A stretch of DNA of 56,362 bases, from contig WGMU01000170.1 of NCBI GenBank assembly GCA_016124895.1, positions 1 to 56,362 on the forward strand, read 5' to 3'. The DNA comes from a bacterium (GTDB lineage: Bacteria > Planctomycetota > Planctomycetia > Planctomycetales > Planctomycetaceae). A program made the position numbers and the translations under genes. Each line of letters begins with the position of its first letter. The first letter of the stretch is position 1. The notes under the pieces are model-generated. The model ran no database searches. It worked only from the letters and a program-made list of their open reading frames with translations, and was not told where the DNA came from. Positions 25,434-34,366 of this stretch are shown one piece after another.

Positions 25434-28400
25434 ATGAAACTGATCCTGAACGCTGCCTTGCTGACAGTCCTGTTTGGAACGACGGCTCCTCTCTTGGCGC
25501 AGGATGCTCCGCCGATTGATGACGTCAGCAAAGAAGCAACGCGTCTGGAAGGCGAACTCGGTAAGTACAAGGACTCCGCTCCGGAAGCCGGCGAGGCGCT
25601 GGTGAAGCTCACAGAGCTTTACCACTCGAATGGGAGAGTCTTCGGACTGGTCCGGGCGGCGCAGCGGTTTGTGGCGGCTCACCCGTCCGACCCGCGGCAC
25701 CCGGCGGTGATGCTGAAGCTGCTGGACGGTCTGGAAGCGCTGACGCGGCACAAGGAATTCACCGTGATCGCGCGGCAGTTCCTGACGCGTTATCCGCAGG
25801 CTGCCGAGTGTCCCGACGTTGAGGAACGCCTCGCCTACACGCTCGAAAAGATGGGCGAGAAGCTGCCGTCGGCCGAGGTCTATCGTGCCCGCTGGTCACG
25901 TGAGGCGAATCCGAATGGGCGGTCGTTCGGAGTGAAGGCGTGCGAGTTATTCTCGCAGTCCGGCAATCCTGGCATTCTTGCCGGTGCGGAGCTTGCCGAA
26001 GAGATGTTCGACAAGCTGCCCAAGGACGACTTCGCGCGGTACATCGGGCAGCGGTCGTACTACGAATGGCGGCGCGTCGGTCAGTGGGCCAAAGCCAACG
26101 TGATGGGCAACAAACTGGCGAAGTCCGGGCTGCTGAAGGACGCGGAAGAGAAACGCGAAGTGTTGCGCACGATGGCCGAAAACTACGGCTACCTTGGACA
26201 GCACTCGAATGCGGTCGAGATGCTCAAACAGGTGCGTCAGATCCGCGACGATCAGTGGGCACTCTACTACCACATTCAGCGGTTGTACGACTCAGCGGCT
26301 CCGGCAGCGGAAATGGAGCCGCTGGTCAAGCAGTATCTCAACACTTATCCGGACCGCGACGACCGGCACGACCGCATGGGGCTGCTGGCGATCGCGTGGA
26401 ATCGAGAGAAGAACACCGAACAGGCTCAGAAGCTGTTCCGCTCGCTGCTGCCGCTGGCTCCACAGACGCACAGCGTGGCCTCGTACTTCTACCAGTTGAA
26501 CGGGTACGAGGAAGCTCAACTGAAGGACACGGAAAAGGCTCTGCTGCAAGCCATTCCGCAGTGCGAAAAGAACAATCCGCAGCAGGTCTGGTATCTGCGC
26601 TACATTCTCGGCTTCTCGGTCTATCGCGATCAGATGAAGGATCCGGCAAAGGCCAAGGCCGTCCTGCGCGAGCTGGTTGAGAAGTCACCGACAAACGACG
26701 GCAACATCTGGAACGTCATCTCATGGCTGCTGTCGAACGCCGAATCCGATCAGGAGTTTCAGGCCGACGTCGCTCGCATTCTGAAGACGCGACGCGAGTA
26801 CGCTCACTGGCGGAATCTGGCGCAGTACCCGCCGAACTGGGTCAAGAGCGTCCGACGCGACAAGGATCTCGAGCCGCGGATTGAGTTCCTGCGGACAGCC
26901 ATCGAAAAGGCCGATCAGGATCCAGTCTTCCGTCTCTTCAGCGAAATGGACGGGCGGGTTAACGGCGAAAACGACGTACGGCTGCGCGAGCAACTGCTGA
27001 AGCCACAGGTCTTCAACACGCTGAATGCCGACCTGAAGCAGTTCGTGCTGTGGGGACAGGGTTACTTCTACCAGCACTACTCACGCGGTGAAGAACGATC
27101 GAACGCGGCGATGTACTACGCGCGGCTGGTTGAGATGTTTCCGGAGAACTTCGAGTACCGGTACCGCTATCTGCAGGTCGCGACGGACTACTCTCAGCCG
27201 GAAGTCGCCAAAGAGGCGGCGCTGACGATGCTGGCTGTTGTACCGACGTCGAACAACGCCGACATCTGGCGGCGTCTCATCGTCGCGGCGGAAATGAACA
27301 TGGATGCGGAACTCGCCCGCCGTGCGCTCGCCTGGCGCAAGACGTCGATGGATCAGTTCGGCCCGGATTACGGAAATGCTGCCGGCATCGGCGACGCGCT
27401 GCAGCGGCTGGAACTGGCTGCTGAGGCCGTCGCTGTGTGGACGGATGCAGCGAAACCAGGCCTCAACAATTACGAGGGGCGGGAGTGCTCGTGGCGGCTC
27501 TTCCAGAAGATCGAAGACCCGCAGCAGAAGATCGCGTTTGCCAGGGAGCGGTTTGCTCCTGAGACCGATTTTCATGGTCGCTACGCGCAATGGCTGGCTG
27601 ATACGCAGTTGCGAACAGGCGATCTCAACGGGTTTGAGAAGACGCTGGCCGAGACCCGAACGCGGGCTCAGAACCGCCCGTTCAAAGGCTGGGATCTCGA
27701 TGCCTGGGGCCTGCACTACATGCTCCATAACTACCGGTCGAGCCAGGCGGATTATCGAGCGGATAAGGAGCAGGAAAACACGCCTGAAAACATCCTTCGC
27801 GTGGCTCGCGTGATTCGCGACATGGAGTTCGACTGGCCATCGGCTCAGGCTGCGCTGATGCTGCTGGAAGCCGAAGCTCCCGACGCAAGGAAGCCGATCG
27901 AGCGGCTGCTGGCCTGGGAACGAGTGACTCGCCCGCTGTATCCAGATTCGCATCGCTGGGATCAGTTGATGCCGTTTGCCCAGGCTGCCGTCACGCGGCA
28001 GGACTACAGTGTCGCCGCGACACTGCTCACCGGGATGCTCGAAAACCTGACGAACATCACAGACAACCGGAAAGAAGCCGGACGGGCCATGATTGGGCAG
28101 TGTTATACGCGGCTCGGCACGGTCGGCCTGACGATTGACGAAAACAGCCCGATCGCTCCCCTGCTGCAGGCGGCGCTGTATCTGCGGCTGGGTGATGAAC
28201 GGCTCGCGCTCGACACGTATCTCGCCAATCAGAAACTGTTCGACGAGCACCGTGACGAAGTGCCGGTCGATCTGCTGGTCTTCGCCTGCGAAAACATGAT
28301 GGCGGCTGGCGGTGATGAAAATCACAACCACGTCGAAGACATCCTGCGAAGCTGGATCATCAAAAACAGTGAGCAGACGACAGTCACCGACGAAACGAAA

Positions 28401-31400
28401 GCCCAGATTCAGTTTCTGCTGGCGAAGAACTTCTTCTCGGCTCAGCGTTACGACGTCGCCCGGTCCGAGTATCAGACGGTGATTAACCGTTATTCGGCAA
28501 CGCACTTCGCAACCGAAGCAGAGTTCGGAATCGGTGAGACGTTTATGGCTCAGAAGGTCTACGACCAGGCGGAGCAGGTTTTTGAGAAGCTTGCCAACAG
28601 TCGCGAAGCGGACATCGTCGTCCGCGCCGAGTTTCTCCGCGGTGTACTCGCTCATCGTCGTGGTGATAACGATGAGGCTCGCGACATCTTCCGCGTCGTC
28701 CTGGAACGCGTGCCGAACATCGAACTGGCGAATCAGGCACTGTTCAACCTCGCCGAAGTTTACGGCGACGAAGAACGCTACATGGACCAGCTTCAACTGC
28801 TGATGACCGTCGGCCGGCTGGGACGCGTCAGTAAACGGCAGCACGCTCCGGGAATGCCGCTTTCGATCGTCGTGCAGGACAGCGACCTGGGGATCAGCCG
28901 CGGGCACAACCGGATTCCGGTCATCGTGACAACCGTGCCCGGCGGCGATGAGGAACTTGTTTACCTCACCAGTGGTGGAGCCGGTAAGGGGCTGTTCCGC
29001 GCGGATGTTGATACGGAACTCGGACCAGTCACGAAGGGCGACAAGGTGCTGCAGCTTTCTGGCAACGATGTCATCAAATCGGACTATCCGCAGGAATTCA
29101 AATCCGAGTTCAAAAGCGTGCCGCTGTCCGACGTTGAGATCCGCATTGCGTCAGACGCTCTGTTTGAAGTGGCGAGCAGCAAGATCCGAGACGAGGAAGA
29201 GGAGACGTTCAGCGAACGACTGGAACGCGAAGCTCGCGAACGGGAACTGGCGGACGAACGGCAGTCGCAGCAGCGACCGAAAAATCAGATCAAGCCTGGC
29301 AACCCGATTTATCTGCGGGTCAAGGACGGCGACCGTGACCTGACCGATTCGACGGACGAGATCGTTGCGAAGCTCGTTGCCGATTCGGGCGATCAGGTGC
29401 AGGTCAAGCTGGTCGAAACAGAACCGCACTCCGGCGTGTTTGAAGGTCTGGCGAAAACAGGCGAGCTTCCCGCCGGCGCTCTGGCGACGGACACGGCGAT
29501 TGATCACAGCCCGCTGATGGCGATTGACAACTCAACCGAAACGTTCTGGCTGAGCGAGCCGGATGGAGCGACGCCGAAGCAGCTCACGGTCGACATGAAA
29601 GATCTGCACACGATCGCGCGGGCGAAGTTCTTCACTCCAAAAGTGGATGAGAACCGCCCGGTGCGCGGCGAACTGCAGGCCAGCTATGACGGCGAGTTCT
29701 GGTATCGTGTGGCCGCTCACCCGGCGATTCCGGATGCGGCACCGGTTTCCGGCGAAATCGGCGCGATGCAGTATCGCGTCTATTCAGGGAACTCGACGAA
29801 TTACACGAGCTGGCAGCAGGTCGTGAATCTCTCGAATGGCGAGCCGATCGAACAGGGCGTCGTCGCTGATGGTCAGCTCCGCTGGACGCGACCGGATGAA
29901 GAAGAGAGATCGCGTCCAGCATCGGTGATCTGGTCCGGCTACTTCGTGCAGCCACGTGACGGAGCAGTCCGCTTTCAGGTGCGAGGTTTCCGTTCGGCCT
30001 TGGCGATCAACGGCATCCTGCAGATCGAAGTCGGCCCGGGAACGCAGACTGTCGACGTGTGGCTGAAGAAGGGCGTGCATGCGCTGACGGCGTTCGCGTC
30101 GCTGCAGCAGAACATGGCCGAAGCGTCCGTCGTGCGGGCTCGGTCAGACCTGAATCGTCAGCAGGTTGTACTCAGCCCGTTCCTGTCGAGCGACTTTGAC
30201 CTGGCGAACCTGCCTGACGGAATCACCGTGCCGCAGTCGGTTGAAACGGCGGCAGCTTCGCCGGACGAAATACCAGGCGTGATCACGCTTGGCCTTGAGA
30301 CCGCTCAGTTCAATAAGAAGACCGAGCAGTTCGGGATCAACGAGCAGAATGGTCAGAAGCGCATTGGCTACTGGCAGGATCTGGAAGACTCGGTCTATTG
30401 GGAATTCGACGCTCCAGTCGGCATGTACGACGTCTGGCTGGAGTTCGCGCATCAGGGCGGCGGCTCACAGTACATGGTCAAGTTCGGCGACCAGAGCATC
30501 AGCTCTACGGTGCCGAACACCGGCAACTGGAGCACGTTCCGCACCGACCAGATCGGCACGCTGGTTGTCGATGCAGGCGGCAAGGCGAAGCTGTCCATTC
30601 ACCCGGTGGCAATCAACGGCGGCGGGACGATGGACCTTAAGAAAGTGGAACTGCGACCGGCAAGTGGCTCGCGCGTGATCCTGTCCGACGCAGCCTGGGA
30701 GTTCCGCTTCGACCCGATCGATGTGCGTTTCACCCGGTTCGTGATCAATGAATATCTCGGGGAAGCCGTCGCGCTGAACCACGTCGAGATTTCTGGCAGC
30801 GACCGGACGAACCCGATTATTCCGACGGAAGCTGACGTGCTGGCACTGTCGGAAAACGACACGCTGGAAATCGCCGGTGGCGACGTCGTGACCGCCAGCT
30901 ACACCGATGAAGTCACTCAGGCGAATTCAGGTGGCAGCCGGTTGTTGTCCGGCAAGCTGCAGGCAACCTACTTCAACGGCGCAGTTGCTCCCATTGCGTA
31001 TGCCTTCGTGCGGCAGAACAACGGAGCCGTGCAGGAGATTCGCAAGCGTCTGATGCGCGTTGATCCCGGCGAGCGGGTCGTTGTCGAGATCGTCGATTAC
31101 GACCGCGATCAGACGGTGACGCGCGACAAGTTGCAGTTTGAGGTCAGCGTCAACGACGGCGAACCCGTCACGCTGACCGCGACCGAAACTGAAGAGAACT
31201 CGGGTATCTTCACGAAAGAAGTCGACACCGCCGCAAAAGCTGATGGCGACAAGCTGGTCGTAAAAAGCGGCGACCGGATCAACATCCGATACCTCGACGA
31301 GCAGAACACGTTCCCTGGTCACTCAGTGCCGCGCGAATCGGTCGTCTATGTGAACCGTCCGACCGAAGCACGAATCCGAATTCTGGAATCCCGGCTGCTG

Positions 31401-33155
31401 ACTCCACGCCGGGGATCAACTGCTCCACCGCGTTTCAGCTATCAGCCACCGGAGGAAGGCAGCGAACTGGCGACCGTCGCGTTTGAAGCGCCACTGACGA
31501 TCGAAGTGATCGATCCTGACTCGGCGAAAGACAGCCGCAGTGAAGTGACTGTCAATCTGGAAACGACCGACGGCGCGAAGGTCGACGTCCGCTGTCTTGT
31601 CTCGGCGGCGTTTACCAACGTGCCGAATCAGGATGCCGAGAGTTACGCCCTGGAAGAAGGCCGCTTTATCGGCCAGATCGTGATGCAGCTTGGCTCGAAA
31701 GCCAGTCCGACGATCGTACCCGTCACTTCCGAAATGCCGCGTAACCTGATCGGCGGCGGCAAGACCGGTGACGAAGAAGAAGGCGGCATGTCGAGCATGG
31801 ACGAAGGGCTCGTCGTCGCTGTGCTGAATCTGACTGGTAAGGATCGGATCGCTGCCAACTACAAAGACGAGCGGCATCCGAAAGAGTCAGCAGCGGTGAT
31901 CAGCAGCAACGGCCGGCTGATCTCGAACGGCGAACTGGCTTCGCTGGACCGCGACTACAACAAGCCGGTCGATCGTCTGCACGTCGGCGAAAAGCTGTAC
32001 CTGATGGTCACGGACGCCGACCAGGATTCCTCAGACGAGCGCGATGTCGTGACTGTTGAAGTGGCGTCTGAGTTCGGTGAAAAGGAAAGCGTGCAGCTTG
32101 TCGAGACACTGGCTCACAGCGGCGTCTTCACCGGGTCACTGGTGCTTAAGTCGAACGACAAACCGCAGCCCGGCAACATCGACATGAACGATCCGCAGGT
32201 TGAGTCCTACTTTGGGGACACACTAACAGTAACTTATGTGGATACTGCCGCAAGCACCGAGGAAGGCACGCTGGAACTGAATACTCAGCTTCCGGTCGTC
32301 ATTGGCACCGACGGGCTCGTCTCGGCGTTCAGCAAGACGTTCAACAATGAAACACTGGCGGTCGAAACGAAGTTCCATGTGGCCGAAAGCTACTTCGAAC
32401 TCTTCAAGAGCCACAAAAATCTCGGCCGTTCAGAAGAGGAGAAAGCCGACCTTGCCGCTGGTCGTCGCGTACTGCGTGAGGTGATGGAGGATTATCCGGA
32501 CCCGAAATATCAGCCGCGAATTCTGTACCTGCTGGGGCAGTTCGCACAGGAACTGCAGAACGTGGATGAGGCTGTCGCTGCTTACGAGCAGATCGTGACG
32601 CAGTTCCCTGATCACCCGTTGGCAGCGGACGCTCAGTACAAGCTGGCTCAGACGCACGAAGAGAGCGGCGACTTTGACGACGCTCTGGAAGCTTACGTCA
32701 CGCTGGCGGCGACGTATCCGAAGAGTCCGCTGATCGCGAACGTGATGATCCGCATCAGCGACCATTTCTACAAAAACGAGGAGTACCCGATCGCGGCCGA
32801 AGTCGGCAGGAAATTCCTCGAAAAGTTCGAGGGCCATGAGTTCGCGTCACGCATCGCGTTCCGCATCGGGCAGTGCTACTACAAGGCCGAGCAGTTCCCG
32901 GTTGCCGGCAGTTCGTTCGACGAGTTTGCGAAGCGGTTTCCGGACGATGAATTGTCGGCCGACTCGCTGTTCTGGGCGGGTGAGAGTTTCCGCATGGCGA
33001 ACAACAACCGCGAAGCCTTCCGGCGTTACAACCGCTGCCGCTGGGACTTTCCGGCGAGTGACGCAGCCAAGTACGCCCGCGGCCGACTGGCTCTGCCGGA
33101 AATGCTGCAGCAGTTCGAGGCGGAAGCAAACGCGGTGGAGAATGACACGAACTGA
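25434..33155 (+). CDS. Giant secreted protein: TPR arrays flanking beta modules, discoidin-like and PA14-like regions (2573 aa)
   Basis: The signal peptide MKLILNAALLTVLFG leads to cleavage after LLAQ. Residues about 40-1150 are TPR/helical repeats. Near 1295 comes the first beta module (VKDGDRDLTDSTDEIV ... HSGVFEG). About 1356-1440 resembles a discoidin (F5/8 C) fold, and 1440-1575 a PA14-like region (SGYFVQPRDGAVRFQVRGF). About 1615-1742 resembles a carbohydrate-binding beta sandwich. Further modules follow, with DYDRDQTVTRD...NSGIF, DPDSAKDSRSEV and DADQDSSDERDVV...HSGVFTG. A second TPR array fills about the last 280 residues. Domain names other than TPR are by resemblance only. ATG 25434 is used. 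An adhesive or scaffolding cell-surface role is inferred. Confidence 0.85.
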   Translation: MKLILNAALLTVLFGTTAPLLAQDAPPIDDVSKEATRLEGELGKYKDSAPEAGEALVKLTELYHSNGRVFGLVRAAQRFVAAHPSDPRHPAVMLKLLDGLEALTRHKEFTVIARQFLTRYPQAAECPDVEERLAYTLEKMGEKLPSAEVYRARWSREANPNGRSFGVKACELFSQSGNPGILAGAELAEEMFDKLPKDDFARYIGQRSYYEWRRVGQWAKANVMGNKLAKSGLLKDAEEKREVLRTMAENYGYLGQHSNAVEMLKQVRQIRDDQWALYYHIQRLYDSAAPAAEMEPLVKQYLNTYPDRDDRHDRMGLLAIAWNREKNTEQAQKLFRSLLPLAPQTHSVASYFYQLNGYEEAQLKDTEKALLQAIPQCEKNNPQQVWYLRYILGFSVYRDQMKDPAKAKAVLRELVEKSPTNDGNIWNVISWLLSNAESDQEFQADVARILKTRREYAHWRNLAQYPPNWVKSVRRDKDLEPRIEFLRTAIEKADQDPVFRLFSEMDGRVNGENDVRLREQLLKPQVFNTLNADLKQFVLWGQGYFYQHYSRGEERSNAAMYYARLVEMFPENFEYRYRYLQVATDYSQPEVAKEAALTMLAVVPTSNNADIWRRLIVAAEMNMDAELARRALAWRKTSMDQFGPDYGNAAGIGDALQRLELAAEAVAVWTDAAKPGLNNYEGRECSWRLFQKIEDPQQKIAFARERFAPETDFHGRYAQWLADTQLRTGDLNGFEKTLAETRTRAQNRPFKGWDLDAWGLHYMLHNYRSSQADYRADKEQENTPENILRVARVIRDMEFDWPSAQAALMLLEAEAPDARKPIERLLAWERVTRPLYPDSHRWDQLMPFAQAAVTRQDYSVAATLLTGMLENLTNITDNRKEAGRAMIGQCYTRLGTVGLTIDENSPIAPLLQAALYLRLGDERLALDTYLANQKLFDEHRDEVPVDLLVFACENMMAAGGDENHNHVEDILRSWIIKNSEQTTVTDETKAQIQFLLAKNFFSAQRYDVARSEYQTVINRYSATHFATEAEFGIGETFMAQKVYDQAEQVFEKLANSREADIVVRAEFLRGVLAHRRGDNDEARDIFRVVLERVPNIELANQALFNLAEVYGDEERYMDQLQLLMTVGRLGRVSKRQHAPGMPLSIVVQDSDLGISRGHNRIPVIVTTVPGGDEELVYLTSGGAGKGLFRADVDTELGPVTKGDKVLQLSGNDVIKSDYPQEFKSEFKSVPLSDVEIRIASDALFEVASSKIRDEEEETFSERLEREARERELADERQSQQRPKNQIKPGNPIYLRVKDGDRDLTDSTDEIVAKLVADSGDQVQVKLVETEPHSGVFEGLAKTGELPAGALATDTAIDHSPLMAIDNSTETFWLSEPDGATPKQLTVDMKDLHTIARAKFFTPKVDENRPVRGELQASYDGEFWYRVAAHPAIPDAAPVSGEIGAMQYRVYSGNSTNYTSWQQVVNLSNGEPIEQGVVADGQLRWTRPDEEERSRPASVIWSGYFVQPRDGAVRFQVRGFRSALAINGILQIEVGPGTQTVDVWLKKGVHALTAFASLQQNMAEASVVRARSDLNRQQVVLSPFLSSDFDLANLPDGITVPQSVETAAASPDEIPGVITLGLETAQFNKKTEQFGINEQNGQKRIGYWQDLEDSVYWEFDAPVGMYDVWLEFAHQGGGSQYMVKFGDQSISSTVPNTGNWSTFRTDQIGTLVVDAGGKAKLSIHPVAINGGGTMDLKKVELRPASGSRVILSDAAWEFRFDPIDVRFTRFVINEYLGEAVALNHVEISGSDRTNPIIPTEADVLALSENDTLEIAGGDVVTASYTDEVTQANSGGSRLLSGKLQATYFNGAVAPIAYAFVRQNNGAVQEIRKRLMRVDPGERVVVEIVDYDRDQTVTRDKLQFEVSVNDGEPVTLTATETEENSGIFTKEVDTAAKADGDKLVVKSGDRINIRYLDEQNTFPGHSVPRESVVYVNRPTEARIRILESRLLTPRRGSTAPPRFSYQPPEEGSELATVAFEAPLTIEVIDPDSAKDSRSEVTVNLETTDGAKVDVRCLVSAAFTNVPNQDAESYALEEGRFIGQIVMQLGSKASPTIVPVTSEMPRNLIGGGKTGDEEEGGMSSMDEGLVVAVLNLTGKDRIAANYKDERHPKESAAVISSNGRLISNGELASLDRDYNKPVDRLHVGEKLYLMVTDADQDSSDERDVVTVEVASEFGEKESVQLVETLAHSGVFTGSLVLKSNDKPQPGNIDMNDPQVESYFGDTLTVTYVDTAASTEEGTLELNTQLPVVIGTDGLVSAFSKTFNNETLAVETKFHVAESYFELFKSHKNLGRSEEEKADLAAGRRVLREVMEDYPDPKYQPRILYLLGQFAQELQNVDEAVAAYEQIVTQFPDHPLAADAQYKLAQTHEESGDFDDALEAYVTLAATYPKSPLIANVMIRISDHFYKNEEYPIAAEVGRKFLEKFEGHEFASRIAFRIGQCYYKAEQFPVAGSSFDEFAKRFPDDELSADSLFWAGESFRMANNNREAFRRYNRCRWDFPASDAAKYARGRLALPEMLQQFEAEANAVENDTN

Positions 33156-33158
33156 ACT

Positions 33159-33271
33159 GTAGCCGGGTTTCTTCGAAACCTGGTCGATCGCGGAGTGAGG
33201 TTGCACCCGCGAAGCTACCTTCAACTCAGTCAACGTGAAATCTCACGTTCTTCGAGTTTCGGAGAAACTCG
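33159..33271. repeat. Cluster of hairpins upstream of exbB
   Basis: The outer pentamers GTAGC (33159-33163) and GCTAC (33214-33218) enclose a CCGGGTTTC-TTC-GAAACCTGG hairpin and a CGCGG/CCGCG stem. Further on are ACGTGA/TCACGT (33233-33249) and CGAGTTTC-GGA-GAAACTCG (33253-33271). They fill the gap between the giant gene and exbB, starting 3 bp after the giant gene's stop. They may terminate the first and regulate the second. Confidence 0.6.
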
Positions 33272-33310
33272 CCGACAGTTGGCAACTTTGAATCTGCACC
33301 TGGAAGTCGC

Positions 33311-34234
33311 ATGTTTTCGATTCTGTATCTGGCACTGTTACTCGGTCAGGCTCCAACTGCAGCAACGCCTGCGGAATCGCCTGCGGCTGTCACGACCGAA
33401 GCTCCTGGCAGCGAGGCTGCCGCTGCACCAACCGACAACGCAACGACTGAGCAAGAGGCGTCGGAGGATACTGCCACAGGCGAAGCTGCTGTTGACGAAG
33501 AGGACTCTGAAAGCGACGACGGATCGACGGGCCTGATGGACAAACTGGCGGAGATCTCGGAGTCCGGGGCGATCGGCTTTCTCAACCGCGGCGGCATCTT
33601 CATGTGGCCGATCCTGTTCCTCGGCGTGCTCGCGGCCGGCGTCATCATTGAACGGTATCGCAGCCTGAAGCTTCTCACGGCCGATTCGGGCACGGTCCGG
33701 GACGACGTTCTGCTGATGCTGCGTGAGGACCATATCGAAGAAGCCATGCAGCTTTGCGATCGTGAACAGGGACCGGTCCCTGCGATACTTTCTGCCGGCC
33801 TGCGGAAGTTTCTGATTCTGCGGCGACTGAATTACGACGCCGCGAAGATCGAGGAGCAGGTGCTCAAGGCGATGGACGATTACGGAGTCCATGTGGTCGC
33901 GGCTCTGGAGAAACACCTGCCGGTCCTGGCGACGATTTCGAGTGTCGCTCCCATGCTTGGGTTCCTCGGAACGGTCGCCGGGATGATCACGTCGTTTGAC
34001 GAAATCGTGCTCAAAATGGGTGAGACGAACATCGTCGAAGCGGCGGCCGGCGGAATCAGCGTCGCGCTGCTGACGACGGCGTTCGGGCTGATCATCGGCA
34101 TCCCGGCGTTCATGGCGTTTAACTATTTCTCCAGCATCATCAATCGCTTTGTGCTCGAGATCGAAGAATCGGCGACTCATCTGATCGAAGCGGTAACGCT
34201 GCAGCTTGCGCTGGAGCAGCAGGCGCAGCAGTAA
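33311..34234 (+). CDS. MotA/TolQ/ExbB-family proton channel protein (307 aa)
   Basis: Three membrane helices fit ExbB/TolQ: about 95-115 (IFMWPILFLGVLAAGVII), 204-228 (LATISSVAPMLGFLGTVAGM, with the conserved Pro and Gly) and 250-275. A cytoplasmic domain lies between the first two. An N-terminal hydrophobic segment is followed by an acidic Thr/Ala/Glu-rich stretch (about 15-72), an addition not seen in the short E. coli ExbB. ExbB pentamers with ExbD couple proton flow to work in the envelope. The two exbD genes of this window lie 19 kb upstream on the same strand; whether they pair is inference. Confidence 0.9.
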   Translation: MFSILYLALLLGQAPTAATPAESPAAVTTEAPGSEAAAAPTDNATTEQEASEDTATGEAAVDEEDSESDDGSTGLMDKLAEISESGAIGFLNRGGIFMWPILFLGVLAAGVIIERYRSLKLLTADSGTVRDDVLLMLREDHIEEAMQLCDREQGPVPAILSAGLRKFLILRRLNYDAAKIEEQVLKAMDDYGVHVVAALEKHLPVLATISSVAPMLGFLGTVAGMITSFDEIVLKMGETNIVEAAAGGISVALLTTAFGLIIGIPAFMAFNYFSSIINRFVLEIEESATHLIEAVTLQLALEQQAQQ

Positions 34235-34366
34235 CATATTCGAGGAGCCAGAAACGCGCAATCCGATGTGGGACAACCCCTCTGCCTGCGGATCCTGTTT
34301 CGAGCAACGCGGCGTCTGCCAGCCGAGGCGGAAGGTTGCTCGCTTTAAAACCCCGGAGGGCGTCCG

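Noticed and set aside
27081-28907. Minus-strand frame of 608 codons inside the giant gene.
   Set aside because: Antisense shadow; no signal peptide, motif or plausible start.
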